Source of the DNA: an uncultured Prevotella sp.
GTDB taxonomy: Bacteria > Bacteroidota > Bacteroidia > Bacteroidales > Bacteroidaceae
Assembly: GCA_905211345.1 (NCBI GenBank)
Contig: CAJMAO010000021.1
Coordinates: 1-20,362, forward strand
DNA: 20,362 bases
Direction of reading: 5' to 3'
Every line of letters begins with the position of its first letter. Position 1 is the first letter of the stretch. Below are positions 13,013 to 20,362 of this stretch, one piece after another. The position numbers were made by a program, and so were the translations under genes. The notes beneath the pieces were generated by a model that worked only from the letters and a program-made list of their open reading frames with translations, was not told where the DNA came from and did no database searches.

Positions 13013-14275
13013 ATGGCAACAAGAAAGACTGGTGAAGAGACCGTGAGCATGGTCGACACCTTCAAGGAATTTAAAGACACGAAAAACATCGACCGCACCA
13101 CGCTGATGAGCGTGCTGGAGGAAAGTTTCCGCAACGTAATAGCGAAACTCTTCGGCAGTGACGAGAACTTCGACGTTATCGTGAACCCCGACAAGGGCGA
13201 CTTCGAGATTTACCGCAACCGCACCGTCGTGGCAGACGGCGAGGTGAAAGACGAGAACAAGGAAATATCACTCACCGACGCACTGAAGATAGAACCAGAC
13301 TATGAAGTTGGCGAGGAAGTCAGCGAGAAGGTTGACTTCAGCAAGTTCGGACGCCGCGCCATACTCAATCTCCGCCAGACTTTGGCCTCGAAAATACTAG
13401 AACTGGAGCACGACAGCTTATATAATAAGTATAAAGACCGCGTAGGACAGGTGATAAGCGCCGAGGTTTACCAAGTATGGAAACGCGAAGTGCTGCTTGT
13501 CGACGATGAAAACAACGAGCTGATACTGCCAAAAGCGGAACAGATACCGCACGACGTTTACCGCAAGGGAGAGACCGTGCGCGCCGTCATCAAGGAAGTG
13601 ACCAACGAGAACAACAACCCGAAGATAATACTGTCGCGCACAAGCAACATGTTCCTCGAGCGCCTGCTTGAGGCCGAAGTGCCGGAGATAGCCGACGGCC
13701 TGATAACCATACGCCGCATAGCCCGTATGCCGGGAGAAAGGGCGAAGATAGCCGTAGAGAGCTACGACGACCGCATTGACCCGGTAGGAGCTTGCGTCGG
13801 AGTAAAGGGAAGCCGCGTGCACGGCATCGTGCGCGAACTTGGCAACGAGAACATCGACGTCGTAAACTACACCGCAAACATCAAGCTGTTCATACAGCGC
13901 GCGTTAAGTCCAGCCAAGATCTCAAGCATCAACGTAGACGAAGAGAACAAGAAGGCCGAGGTTTACCTGCGCCCCGAGGAAGTGTCACTGGCTATCGGCC
14001 GCAGCGGAATGAACATCAAGCTGGCCAGTATGCTTACCGAATATACAATCGACGTGTTCCGCGAACTTGACGAAAGCGAGGTTGACGAGGACATCTATCT
14101 CGACGAATTCTCCGACGAAATAGACCAATGGATCATCGACGCGATAAAGGCTATCGGCCTCGATACGGCAAAAGCCGTGCTCAACGCACCTCGCGAAATG
14201 CTTGTCGAGAAAGCCGACCTAGAGGAAGAAACCGTCGACAACGTGCTGAAAGTGCTGAAGGCAGAATTTGAATAA
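13013..14275 (+). CDS. nusA: Transcription termination/antitermination protein NusA
   Basis: NusA binds RNA polymerase and nascent RNA and modulates pausing, intrinsic termination and antitermination. Domains in order: N-terminal polymerase-binding domain (MVDTFKEFKDTKNIDRTTLM, VIVNPDKGDFEIYRNRTVV); S1 (RVGQVISAEVYQVWKREVLL, residues about 140-200); KH1 (PVGACVGVKGSRVHGIVREL, near 258); KH2 (SLAIGRSGMNIKLASML, near 325); and a short acidic C-terminal helical domain. The length of 420 residues is usual for Bacteroidetes, which have a single short C-terminal repeat. ATG 13013 follows an A-rich run and gives the family N-terminus; an in-frame ATG at 12965 is less likely. The leader hairpin upstream of rimP could offer a feedback point, an inference. 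Confidence 0.96.
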   Translation: MATRKTGEETVSMVDTFKEFKDTKNIDRTTLMSVLEESFRNVIAKLFGSDENFDVIVNPDKGDFEIYRNRTVVADGEVKDENKEISLTDALKIEPDYEVGEEVSEKVDFSKFGRRAILNLRQTLASKILELEHDSLYNKYKDRVGQVISAEVYQVWKREVLLVDDENNELILPKAEQIPHDVYRKGETVRAVIKEVTNENNNPKIILSRTSNMFLERLLEAEVPEIADGLITIRRIARMPGERAKIAVESYDDRIDPVGACVGVKGSRVHGIVRELGNENIDVVNYTANIKLFIQRALSPAKISSINVDEENKKAEVYLRPEEVSLAIGRSGMNIKLASMLTEYTIDVFRELDESEVDEDIYLDEFSDEIDQWIIDAIKAIGLDTAKAVLNAPREMLVEKADLEEETVDNVLKVLKAEFE

Positions 14276-14404
14276 TTCATAATTCATAATTTATAATTCA
14301 TAATTGGCTGCGCGTACACGATGGCAAAAGCCAATTATGGATTATGAAACAAAGCTCGGACAGACCAATTGGGAATTATGAATTATGAATTATGAATTAT
14401 GAAT
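14274..14404. repeat. Nested inverted repeats between nusA and infB
   Basis: Four heptads AATTCAT (one AATTTAT) at 14274-14301 face four heptads AATTATG at 14374-14401. Inside them an 11-bp perfect inverted repeat (14299-14309 and 14329-14339) surrounds 19 bases. The whole fills the nusA-infB gap and overlaps the last bases of nusA. There is no promoter consensus in it. Its plan matches the heptad arrays between the two lepB genes. Confidence 0.8.
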
Positions 14405-14414
14405 CAAAAAGAGT

Positions 14415-17234
14415 ATGAGTATCAGATTAAATAAAGCAATCAGAGAATTGAATATAGGACTTCAAACGGCAGTTGAATTCCTGAAAAAAAGAAGTGACTT
14501 AGGCGAAGTGAGAGACGACCTGAGCTTCAAGCTCAATGACGGCCAATACAACGCCTTGAAAGAGGAGTTTAAATCGGATAAGGAAGTAAGGACGCAAGCC
14601 GAAAAACTATTCCAGAAACATCCGAAAGAAAAGAAACGCCCCGAGCGTAAAGAGCAAAAGGCAGGTGACACGCCGAAAGCGCCGGCGCAAAAATACACCG
14701 TGCTTGGCAAAATAGACCTTGACAACATAAACAAAAAGCCTGCTCATGCCGCGCCGGCACAGCCGAAGAAGGACGACGCAAACGACAAGGCTTCTGCCGT
14801 AAGCCCGTCTGCCAACGCCGCAAACGAGACTGTAGCAACCGTACAGACACAACCTGAAGCTAAACCAACGCAACCCGAAAGGCAAAAAGAAAAGCCACAG
14901 ACTGCGCCTGAAACGCGGCCACAGGCAAGTGAAGCGGAGACTGCGCCACAACCGGAAAAAGCAAAACAGGCTCCCGAGGAGAAAAAAGAAAAGGTTCAAA
15001 CTATCGACAACAACGACGACGAAAACAAGATATTTACCTTGAAAAGCGAGAAAAAACTCGCCCCGAAGGTAAACGTATTGGGAAAAATAGACCTCGACTC
15101 GCTGAACCAAAGTACACGACCGAAAAAGAAATCGAAAGAAGAACGCCGCAAGGAACGTGAGGAGAAAAACGGGCAGACACGCGCCGACGGCAAGAAAAAA
15201 CGCTCACGCATAACCAAAGAACGTGTCAACATTGACCAAGCCGTAAAGCAGACAAACAACGCCAACGCGGCCGGCGACAAAGGCGGAAGTAAGAAAAAGA
15301 ACCGCAAGCGCGGACACAAACCGCTGGAAGTAAACGAGGAAGACGTTGCACGTCAGGTAAAAGAGACGCTTGCCCGCCTCACAAGCAAAGGCCAGAACAA
15401 GAAAGGAGCCAAGTACCGCAAGGAGAAACGCGACGCCGTACAGGAGCACCTGAAAGAGCAGCGCGCCGAGGCCAAGGCTGAAAGCAAGGTGCTGAAACTG
15501 ACCGAGTTTGTCACCGTTAGCGAACTGGCAAGCATGATGAACGTGTCAGTAAACCAAGTGATAGGTACTTGCATGAGCGTAGGCATCATGGTTTCAATCA
15601 ACCAGCGCCTTGATGCCGAGACCATAAACCTCGTAGCCGAGGAGTTTGGTTTCACGACGGAATACGTCAGTGCCGAGGTTTCCGAAGCCATAACGGAAGA
15701 AGCCGACGACGAAAACGACCTCGAGCCGCGCGCCCCGATAGTAACCGTCATGGGCCACGTAGACCACGGTAAGACGTCTTTGCTCGACTATATCCGCAAA
15801 TCCAACGTCATCGCAGGCGAAGCCGGAGGCATAACCCAGCACATAGGAGCCTACAACGTAACGCTGGGCGACGGCCGAAAGATAACGTTCCTCGACACCC
15901 CGGGCCACGAGGCGTTCACCGCCATGCGTGCCCGCGGCGCTCAGGTGACAGACATCGCAATAATCATAATCGCCGCCGACGACAGCGTCATGCCGACCAC
16001 TCGCGAGGCCATAGCCCACGCCCAGGCCGCCAACGTGCCGATGGTGTTCGCAATAAACAAGATTGACAAGCCGGGCGCAAACCCGGACAAGATACGCGAA
16101 GACTTGGCCAACATGAATCTCCTTGTAGAGGAATGGGGCGGAAAATACCAGTGTCAGGAAATCAGCGCGAAAAAAGGCGTCGGCGTTGACGAGCTTCTTG
16201 AGAAAGTGCTTCTCGAAGCCGAGATGCTCGACCTGAAAGCAAACCCCAACCGCAAGGCCACCGGCAGCATCATAGAATCGTCGCTCGACAAGGGCCGCGG
16301 ATACGTTTCCACCGTATTGGTAAGCAACGGAACGTTGCGCGTAGGCGACATCGTAATAGCCGGAACCAACTACGGACGTATCAAAGCCATGTTCAATGAG
16401 CGCAACCAGCGCATCGAGAAGGCAGGCCCGGCAGAACCGGCAATCATCCTCGGCCTCAACGGAGCGCCGACGGCTGGCGACTCGTTCCACATTCTCGAGA
16501 CTGAACAGGAGGCGCGCGAGATAGCCAACAAGCGTCTGCAACTGCAACGCGAACAGGGCCTGCGCACGCAGAAACGACTCACCCTGAGCGACATCAGCCA
16601 CCGCATAGCCCTCGGTTCGTTCAAGGAACTGAACATCGTAGTAAAGGGCGACACCGACGGAAGTATCGAGGCTTTAAGCGACTCGTTCATCAAACTGTCG
16701 ACAGAGAAAATCAAAGTAAACGTAATTTACAAGGCTGTCGGCCAGATATCGGAAAGCGACGTGTCGCTTGCCGACGCTTCCGACGCCATCATCGTGGGAT
16801 TCCAAGTACGCCCGTCAGCGGCCGCACGCAAACTGGCCGAGCAGGAAGGTGTAGACATCAACACCTACTCTGTGATTTACGATGCCATAGAAGACATCAA
16901 GTCGGCCATGGAGGGAATGCTCGACAAGGTGGTAAAAGAAGTTGTCACCGGACAAGTGGAAGTGCGCGAGGTTTACCATATCTCGAAAGTGGGCACCGTG
17001 GCCGGAGCTTACGTCACCGAGGGAAAAGTCCACCGTAGCGATAAGGCGCGCGTAGTGCGCGACGGCATCGTGGTACACACAGGCGAAATAAACGCCCTGA
17101 AACGCTTCAAGGACGACGTGAAGGAAGTAGGCGTAAACTTCGAGTGCGGTATCAGTCTTGTCAATTTCAACGACATCATCGTAGGAGACATCATCGAGAC
17201 ATTCACCGAAATCGAAGTGAAACAGAAACTCTGA
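14415..17234 (+). CDS. infB: Translation initiation factor IF-2
   Basis: IF-2 is the GTPase that places initiator tRNA on the 30S subunit and promotes 50S joining. This 939-residue form has an N-terminal helical domain (residues 1-60, MSIRLNKAIRELNIG), then a long Lys/Glu/Ala-rich linker to about residue 355 and the IF2_N domain (LTEFVTVSELASMMNVSVN). The G domain shows GHVDHGKT at 447-454, DTPGH at 494-498, NKID at 548-551 and SAK at 584-586. Domains II, III and IV follow, including DGSIEALSDSF and the final KDDVKEVGVNFECGIS. The linker repeats VLGKIDLD twice (96-103 and 221-228). The gene closes the operon at the 17-bp-stem terminator. Confidence 0.97.
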   Translation: MSIRLNKAIRELNIGLQTAVEFLKKRSDLGEVRDDLSFKLNDGQYNALKEEFKSDKEVRTQAEKLFQKHPKEKKRPERKEQKAGDTPKAPAQKYTVLGKIDLDNINKKPAHAAPAQPKKDDANDKASAVSPSANAANETVATVQTQPEAKPTQPERQKEKPQTAPETRPQASEAETAPQPEKAKQAPEEKKEKVQTIDNNDDENKIFTLKSEKKLAPKVNVLGKIDLDSLNQSTRPKKKSKEERRKEREEKNGQTRADGKKKRSRITKERVNIDQAVKQTNNANAAGDKGGSKKKNRKRGHKPLEVNEEDVARQVKETLARLTSKGQNKKGAKYRKEKRDAVQEHLKEQRAEAKAESKVLKLTEFVTVSELASMMNVSVNQVIGTCMSVGIMVSINQRLDAETINLVAEEFGFTTEYVSAEVSEAITEEADDENDLEPRAPIVTVMGHVDHGKTSLLDYIRKSNVIAGEAGGITQHIGAYNVTLGDGRKITFLDTPGHEAFTAMRARGAQVTDIAIIIIAADDSVMPTTREAIAHAQAANVPMVFAINKIDKPGANPDKIREDLANMNLLVEEWGGKYQCQEISAKKGVGVDELLEKVLLEAEMLDLKANPNRKATGSIIESSLDKGRGYVSTVLVSNGTLRVGDIVIAGTNYGRIKAMFNERNQRIEKAGPAEPAIILGLNGAPTAGDSFHILETEQEAREIANKRLQLQREQGLRTQKRLTLSDISHRIALGSFKELNIVVKGDTDGSIEALSDSFIKLSTEKIKVNVIYKAVGQISESDVSLADASDAIIVGFQVRPSAAARKLAEQEGVDINTYSVIYDAIEDIKSAMEGMLDKVVKEVVTGQVEVREVYHISKVGTVAGAYVTEGKVHRSDKARVVRDGIVVHTGEINALKRFKDDVKEVGVNFECGISLVNFNDIIVGDIIETFTEIEVKQKL

Positions 17235-17256
17235 TCCACGATACGCAAATTTACAT

Positions 17257-17298
17257 AAAGCCGTCATGCAAGAAAGAAATATCTTGCATGACGGCTTT
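17257..17298 (+). terminator. Terminator of the rimP-nusA-infB operon
   Basis: A perfect 17-bp stem (17257-17273 with 17282-17298) with an 8-base loop lies 22 bases after the infB stop. The 3' arm ends in TTT, followed by CTCATT. The AAA at the 5' side gives TTT on the other strand too, so it may work in both directions. Confidence 0.8.
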
Positions 17299-17331
17299 CT
17301 CATTGCAAACAGCCATTTTCTTGCCAGTGAA

Positions 17332-17374
17332 TGAATAAGAAATGCGCTGCAACTCTTCACGAGCTGCAGCGCAT
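17332..17374 (-). terminator. Hairpin with U-rich tail on the minus strand
   Basis: ATGCGCTGCA (17342-17351) pairs with TGCAGCGCAT (17365-17374); three more pairs form after one mismatch. On the minus strand the stem is followed by TTCTTATT. On the plus strand it is followed by CAAAAA, so termination of minus-strand transcripts is more likely. Confidence 0.5.
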
Positions 17375-17511
17375 CAAAAATATGTTTAACTAAAAAACCT
17401 TTTCGATTCGAAAGGCAACCTCACGGCCCCCTTTGTCATCCTAAATAATCATGAAAACTTTACCTTAAACTAATACTATTTACTAACCTAAACAATTTAT
17501 TAACCTTTTGA
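17335..17511 (-). ncRNA. Candidate small RNA, minus strand
   Basis: A consensus minus-strand promoter (17517-17547) and a terminator-like hairpin (17332-17374) bracket about 175 bases with no usable reading frame: the only clear ATG is followed by two codons and a stop. The transcript would contain a 6-bp hairpin with a 6-base loop (CCTTTT with GAAAGG, 17398-17415), a GGGGGCCGTGAGG segment, and an AU-rich 5' part with spaced TTAG/GGTTA motifs. I do not recognise a known RNA family. The alternative is a chance promoter match in an AT-rich gap. Confidence 0.35.
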
Positions 17512-17516
17512 CAATG

Positions 17517-17547
17517 CAAAGATACAACGAAAATACCCGCATGTCAA
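17517..17547 (-). promoter_or_regulatory. Minus-strand promoter facing a gene-free stretch
   Basis: On the minus strand: TTG (17547-17545), 20 bases, TATCTTTG (17524-17517). No minus-strand protein gene follows before the infB 3' end. It is proposed to drive the candidate RNA at 17335-17511. Confidence 0.5.
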
Positions 17548-17640
17548 TACTTTTGAGTGTATTTTTGTCATCATTATCGCTTTTCTTGATACAAATCAAT
17601 AAATTGTGTGCGCAAACAGCAGATAAAATGCCTCTTATTA

Positions 17641-17671
17641 TTGGAAAAACGCATAATTTGTTTTAATTTTG
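17641..17671 (+). promoter_or_regulatory. Promoter of the glycosyltransferase pair
   Basis: TTG (17641-17643), 20 bases, TAATTTTG (17664-17671), 29 bases before the ATG at 17701. The rest of 17548-17640 is AT-rich and shows nothing further that I can support. Confidence 0.7.
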
Positions 17672-17700
17672 TAGCAGTGTAAAAAACAACGTTTTCAACG

Positions 17701-18978
17701 ATGCGTGTTCTCATTCTAAACACAAGCGAAAGGACCGGCGGAGCGGCCGTAGCGGCCAACCGCCTCATGGAAGCGCTCAACAACAACGGCGTAAAAGCCA
17801 AGATGATGGTGCGCGACAAGGAGACCGACAGCATTACCGTAGTAGGCATAGGCGGCAAGATGCGGCGTAAATGGGCCTTCTTGTGGGAACGTTGGCGCAT
17901 ATTCAGCAATCTGCGCTTCTCAAGGAAACACTTGTTCGAGGTTGACATCGCCAACTCCGGCATCGACGTAACCCGCACCCGGGAGTTCCGCGAGGCCGAC
18001 GTAATCCACCTGCACTGGGTCAACCAAGGTTTCCTTTCCCTCCACGGCATACGCAAAATACTTGATTCAGGCAAGCCTGTTGTATGGACCCTGCATGATT
18101 TCTGGCCAGCCACGGGCATCTGCCACTATCCGCGCCAGTGCAAGGCGTACAAGTCAGGCGGATGCGGAAACTGCCAATACTTGCCAGGCCACGGCTCGCG
18201 CCACGACCTGTCACACCGCGTTTGGAACAGGAAGGAGCGCACGTGGAAGTCGGGCAACATCACGTTCGTGGCCTGCAGCCGCTGGCTTGCCACGGCGGTA
18301 AAGGGCAGCGGCCTGCTCACCGGCAAACAGGTGGCAAATATTCCAAACACCATCGACACGCGGCTTTTCAAGCCCGGCGACAAGGCCGAAGCGCGCCGGC
18401 GCCTCTCCCTGCCGCAAGACAAGCGGCTCATACTGTTCGTCTCACAACGAATCACCGACAAACGCAAAGGCATGGACTATCTAGCCGAAGCCTGCTCGAA
18501 ACTCGCCGCGGACTGTCCAGTGATGAAAGAAACCACGGCCATAGCCATACTGGGCGGCAAGGCTGACGAGATGGCCGGGCGGCTGCCGTTCCCCGTCCAT
18601 GCGCTCGGCTATGTAAGCGACCCGCAAAAGATTGTTGAAGCGTACACGGCGGTCGATATTTTCGTGCTTCCGTCGCTTGAAGACAACCTGCCAAACACCA
18701 TAATGGAGGCGATGGCCTGCGGCTTGCCGTGCGTAGGCTTCAATGCCGGAGGCATACCGGAGATGATCGACCACCGCAAAAACGGCTACGTGGCGGCTTA
18801 CAAAAACGCCGACGACCTTGCCGAAGGCATACGCTGGACGCTGCAGGATGCCGACTACGGCACGCTGAGCGGCAACGCCGTGCACAAGGTGGCAGTGGCG
18901 TATTCACAGCAAAGCGTGGCCATGCGCTACATCGAGATTTACAACCAAGCCATCGCTTACAGACATTACAAGCTATGA
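17701..18978 (+). CDS. Glycosyltransferase family 4 (GT-B) protein
   Basis: A 425-residue cytoplasmic or membrane-associated transferase that likely adds a sugar from a nucleotide donor to a surface polysaccharide or glycolipid. The N-terminal acceptor half starts MRVLILNTSERTGGAA and contains DVIHLHWVNQGF and WTLHDFWPATG. The donor half has LILFVSQRITDKRKG, HALGYVSD, FVLPSLEDNLPN and IMEAMACGLPCV, a variant of the GT4 E-x7-E signature around residues 327-336. Between them, Cys141, Cys147, Cys155 and Cys158 (C-x5-C-x7-C-x2-C, CHYPRQC then CGNC) could bind a metal. There is no membrane segment. The next glycosyltransferase overlaps its stop by 4 bases (ATGA), so the two are translationally coupled. 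Sugar and acceptor are unknown. Confidence 0.88.
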   Translation: MRVLILNTSERTGGAAVAANRLMEALNNNGVKAKMMVRDKETDSITVVGIGGKMRRKWAFLWERWRIFSNLRFSRKHLFEVDIANSGIDVTRTREFREADVIHLHWVNQGFLSLHGIRKILDSGKPVVWTLHDFWPATGICHYPRQCKAYKSGGCGNCQYLPGHGSRHDLSHRVWNRKERTWKSGNITFVACSRWLATAVKGSGLLTGKQVANIPNTIDTRLFKPGDKAEARRRLSLPQDKRLILFVSQRITDKRKGMDYLAEACSKLAADCPVMKETTAIAILGGKADEMAGRLPFPVHALGYVSDPQKIVEAYTAVDIFVLPSLEDNLPNTIMEAMACGLPCVGFNAGGIPEMIDHRKNGYVAAYKNADDLAEGIRWTLQDADYGTLSGNAVHKVAVAYSQQSVAMRYIEIYNQAIAYRHYKL

Positions 18979-19778
18979 CAAAGTTCACGATCGTCACCAT
19001 TACCTACAACGCCGCTCCGGTGTTCACGCGCACTGCGGAAAGCGTCATGGCCCAGGCATACCGCAACATAGAACATATTATCGTCGACGGAGCCTCGACT
19101 GACGGCACGGCAGAGCTTGCCAAAGAATACAAACGGCGGTCGGACGCGGCAATGAACGGCCATGAAGTGCGCGTAATATCGGAACCCGACAACGGTCTCT
19201 ATGACGCTATGAACAAGGGACTTGCCCTTGCCACGGGCGACTATGTGTGCTTCATGAACGCCGGCGACTTCTACCCTGACGGCTCGACACTGTCGCTCAT
19301 AGCGGCCAACGCTTGTTTGGAAGACCTGCAAAGCACGGACAAACCGCTGCCCGCCGTGCTCTACGGCGACACCAGCCTTACCGACAACGACGGCCGTTAT
19401 ATAGGCCGACGCCGCCTCGCGCCGCCCGAGCGGCTTACATGGCGGTCGTTCCGCAGCGGTATGCTGGTATGCCATCAGGCGTTCTACGCACGCACGGACA
19501 TAGCCCGGCGCACGCCATACGACCTGCGTTACCGCCACTCGGCCGACGTTGACTGGTGCATACGGGTGATGAAAGAGGCCGGGCGCATGACGCTGCCTTT
19601 GGTCAACATCCACGCCACAGTGGCCTGCTACCAGCGCGAGGGACAGACCACGAAGTACCACCGGGCGTCGCTCCTTGAACGGTTCGACGTTATGCGGCGT
19701 CATTACGGACTGGCCATGACGCTTGCCATGCACGCTTGGTTCGTAGTGAGAGCCGTGTTGAAGCGCGGCAGGAAATGA
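18975..19778 (+). CDS. Glycosyltransferase family 2 (GT-A) protein
   Basis: A 267-residue transferase with the GT2 fold (PF00535). Marks are TIVTITYNAAPVFTRTAESV at the N-terminus, VDGASTDGT at residues 37-45, SEPDNGLYDAMNKG at 69-82 and GDYVCFMNAGD at 88-98, where N-A-G-D replaces the usual D-x-D-type metal site. LRYRHSADVDWCIRV holds the likely catalytic-acid region. It resembles the WcaA-like enzymes that use UDP-sugars in capsule, O-antigen or exopolysaccharide synthesis; the exact donor is not visible. The ATG overlaps the stop of the GT4 gene as ATGA. A longer in-frame version starting at 18729 would lie inside the GT4 gene and is rejected. No flippase or polymerase gene is in view. Confidence 0.88.
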   Translation: MTKFTIVTITYNAAPVFTRTAESVMAQAYRNIEHIIVDGASTDGTAELAKEYKRRSDAAMNGHEVRVISEPDNGLYDAMNKGLALATGDYVCFMNAGDFYPDGSTLSLIAANACLEDLQSTDKPLPAVLYGDTSLTDNDGRYIGRRRLAPPERLTWRSFRSGMLVCHQAFYARTDIARRTPYDLRYRHSADVDWCIRVMKEAGRMTLPLVNIHATVACYQREGQTTKYHRASLLERFDVMRRHYGLAMTLAMHAWFVVRAVLKRGRK

Positions 19779-19816
19779 TTGCCTTAAGCGGATTTTACGC
19801 TTTTATAACTAAAATA

Positions 19817-19849
19817 TGTCTGTAAATTAGACAGTTATGCCTAACTTTG
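19817..19849 (+). promoter_or_regulatory. Promoter with dyad upstream of the Cys/His-rich protein gene
   Basis: TAACTTTG (19842-19849) is a clear -7 box. The best -33 is only TCTG (19819-19822, spacing 19). A short dyad, TGTCT-N7-AGACA (19817-19833), overlaps the -33 region. A weak -33 plus a dyad suggests a regulated promoter, as inference. Confidence 0.5.
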
Positions 19850-19893
19850 CACACGACAGAGAACTACAAAACAAAATAAAGAAAGGAGCAATA

Positions 19894-20265
19894 ATGAAAA
19901 AAATCATCATCAGCCTTGCACTGCTCGGAACGTTCAGCCTAGGCACGATGGCCTTCATCAGCCACGACAACGACGAACCGCCTACACGCAGGACGGAGCA
20001 ACAGTGCTACAGGCACGGCGGACACGGGTGCCAAGACGGCCATTACCGCCACCACCGCAGGGGCGGATGCTGCGGCGACTACCGCCGCAATGACGACAGG
20101 CGCGGCTACGGATGCTGCGATGAAAGGTATGACTGTGGAGCGTGCCGCTACGACCGCTGCACGGTGCGCGACTGCCACGAACGCGGCGAACTATGCAAAG
20201 AGTGCGCCGAATGGCACGGCAAGCATCACGGCGACGACGTGTACAAGAGAAACGAAAAACGGTAA
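19894..20265 (+). CDS. Small exported Cys/His-rich protein
   Basis: I do not recognise a family. The 123-residue product has a signal peptide (residues 1-20, MKKIIISLALLGTFSLGTMA), so it acts in the envelope or outside. The mature part is very hydrophilic, rich in Arg, Asp and Gly, and has 12 Cys (38, 46, 59, 60, 74, 75, 81, 84, 89, 94, 101, 104) and 10 His. There are CC pairs at 59-60 and 74-75, CxxC at 81-84 and 101-104, and HH at 53-54 and 111-112. Metal binding or dense disulphide bonding is plausible but unproven. ATG 19894 has an AAAGGAG Shine-Dalgarno-like site 5 bases upstream, unusual in this window. An in-frame ATG at 19837 is excluded because it precedes the -7 box. It is monocistronic. 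Confidence 0.65.
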   Translation: MKKIIISLALLGTFSLGTMAFISHDNDEPPTRRTEQQCYRHGGHGCQDGHYRHHRRGGCCGDYRRNDDRRGYGCCDERYDCGACRYDRCTVRDCHERGELCKECAEWHGKHHGDDVYKRNEKR

Positions 20266-20275
20266 GAAAGACGAC

Positions 20276-20322
20276 TGACGGAAGCCGGAGGCACTACCAA
20301 AGCACTGCTTCCGTCATTTTTT
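20276..20322 (+). terminator. Terminator of the Cys/His-rich protein gene
   Basis: TGACGGAAGC (20276-20285) pairs with GCTTCCGTCA (20307-20316) and is followed by six T. It starts 10 bases after the stop codon. Confidence 0.85.
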
Positions 20323-20329
20323 ATGCCAC

Positions 20330-20362
20330 AAAAAGACAGGCGGCTGTCAGCTCACGCTGACA
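20330..20362 (-). terminator. Possible minus-strand terminator at the window edge
   Basis: GACAG (20335-20339) pairs with CTGTC (20344-20348), and on the minus strand TTTTT follows. An overlapping hairpin, TGTCAGC-TCAC-GCTGACA, fills 20345-20362. It could end a convergent gene lying to the right of the window. Confidence 0.3.

Noticed and set aside
14274..14404. Heptad arrays considered as a CRISPR array
   Set aside because: Seven-base units without spacers and no cas genes nearby.
15594..16601. A 335-codon open frame on the minus strand inside infB
   Set aside because: infB is certain here by its GTPase motifs; the antisense product has no recognisable motif or start signal.
17560..17567. 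TATTTTTG on the plus strand as a further -7 box
   Set aside because: No TTG or TTTG lies 19-21 bases upstream, and a better promoter follows at 17641-17671.
18729..18974. N-terminal extension of the GT2 protein in the same frame
   Set aside because: It lies wholly inside the GT4 gene and its translation is Arg-rich; the ATGA overlap start at 18975 gives the proper GT2 N-terminus.
19894..20265. Calling the Cys/His-rich protein a metallothionein
   Set aside because: It has a signal peptide, is rich in Arg and Asp, and its Cys spacing does not match families I know.

Overview
The window reads as chromosomal DNA of a Bacteroidales bacterium, most likely Prevotella-like. The signs are: six strong promoters of the Bacteroidetes type (TTTG or TTG, 19-21 bases, TAnnTTTG); A-rich leaders instead of Shine-Dalgarno sites at nearly every start; a lipobox followed by a K-D-E surface-export signal; PCMD and calycin-like exported proteins; DUF2851; and a paired signal peptidase locus next to dapB and a WbqC-family gene. 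The family-level assignment is inference. No rRNA, tRNA, CRISPR array, transposase or integrase was seen.

Layout. (1) 1-5312, minus strand: the start of an exported protein gene, an AraC-type regulator, then the operon dapB - lepB - second lepB-like gene - (possible 26-residue peptide) - wbqC-like. It runs from a promoter at 5247-5277 to an intrinsic terminator at 1261-1292. The second signal peptidase has lost its Ser, Lys and GDNxxxSxDSR motifs and looks like a pseudoenzyme. (2) 5313-5733: a gene-free block built of several intergenic repeat modules. (3) 5777-9446, plus strand: a promoter, a surface lipoprotein with a C-terminal PCMD domain, an outer-membrane beta-barrel protein, a secreted calycin-like/PCMD-like protein with a sorting-type C-terminus, and a terminator. 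This looks like one cell-envelope unit. (4) 9473-12310: an AT-richer AlbA_2/ATPase/winged-helix regulator with a tandem-repeat Gly linker, then a DUF2851 gene. (5) 12376-17298: the housekeeping operon rimP-nusA-infB, with a terminator-like hairpin in its leader and a heptad inverted repeat between nusA and infB. (6) 17299-19778: a possible minus-strand small RNA, then two translationally coupled glycosyltransferases (GT4, GT2). (7) 19819-20322: a small exported protein with 12 Cys and 10 His, with its own promoter and terminator.

The most interesting signals are non-coding or degenerate. They are: a 67-bp promoter-bearing module present twice, whose internal 11-bp stems differ only by compensatory changes; the degenerate LepB paralogue; the leader hairpin of the nusA operon; the promoter-plus-terminator unit at 17332-17547 with no reading frame; and large inverted repeats at operon-internal junctions. 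No clear defence system or wholly new multigene system is visible.
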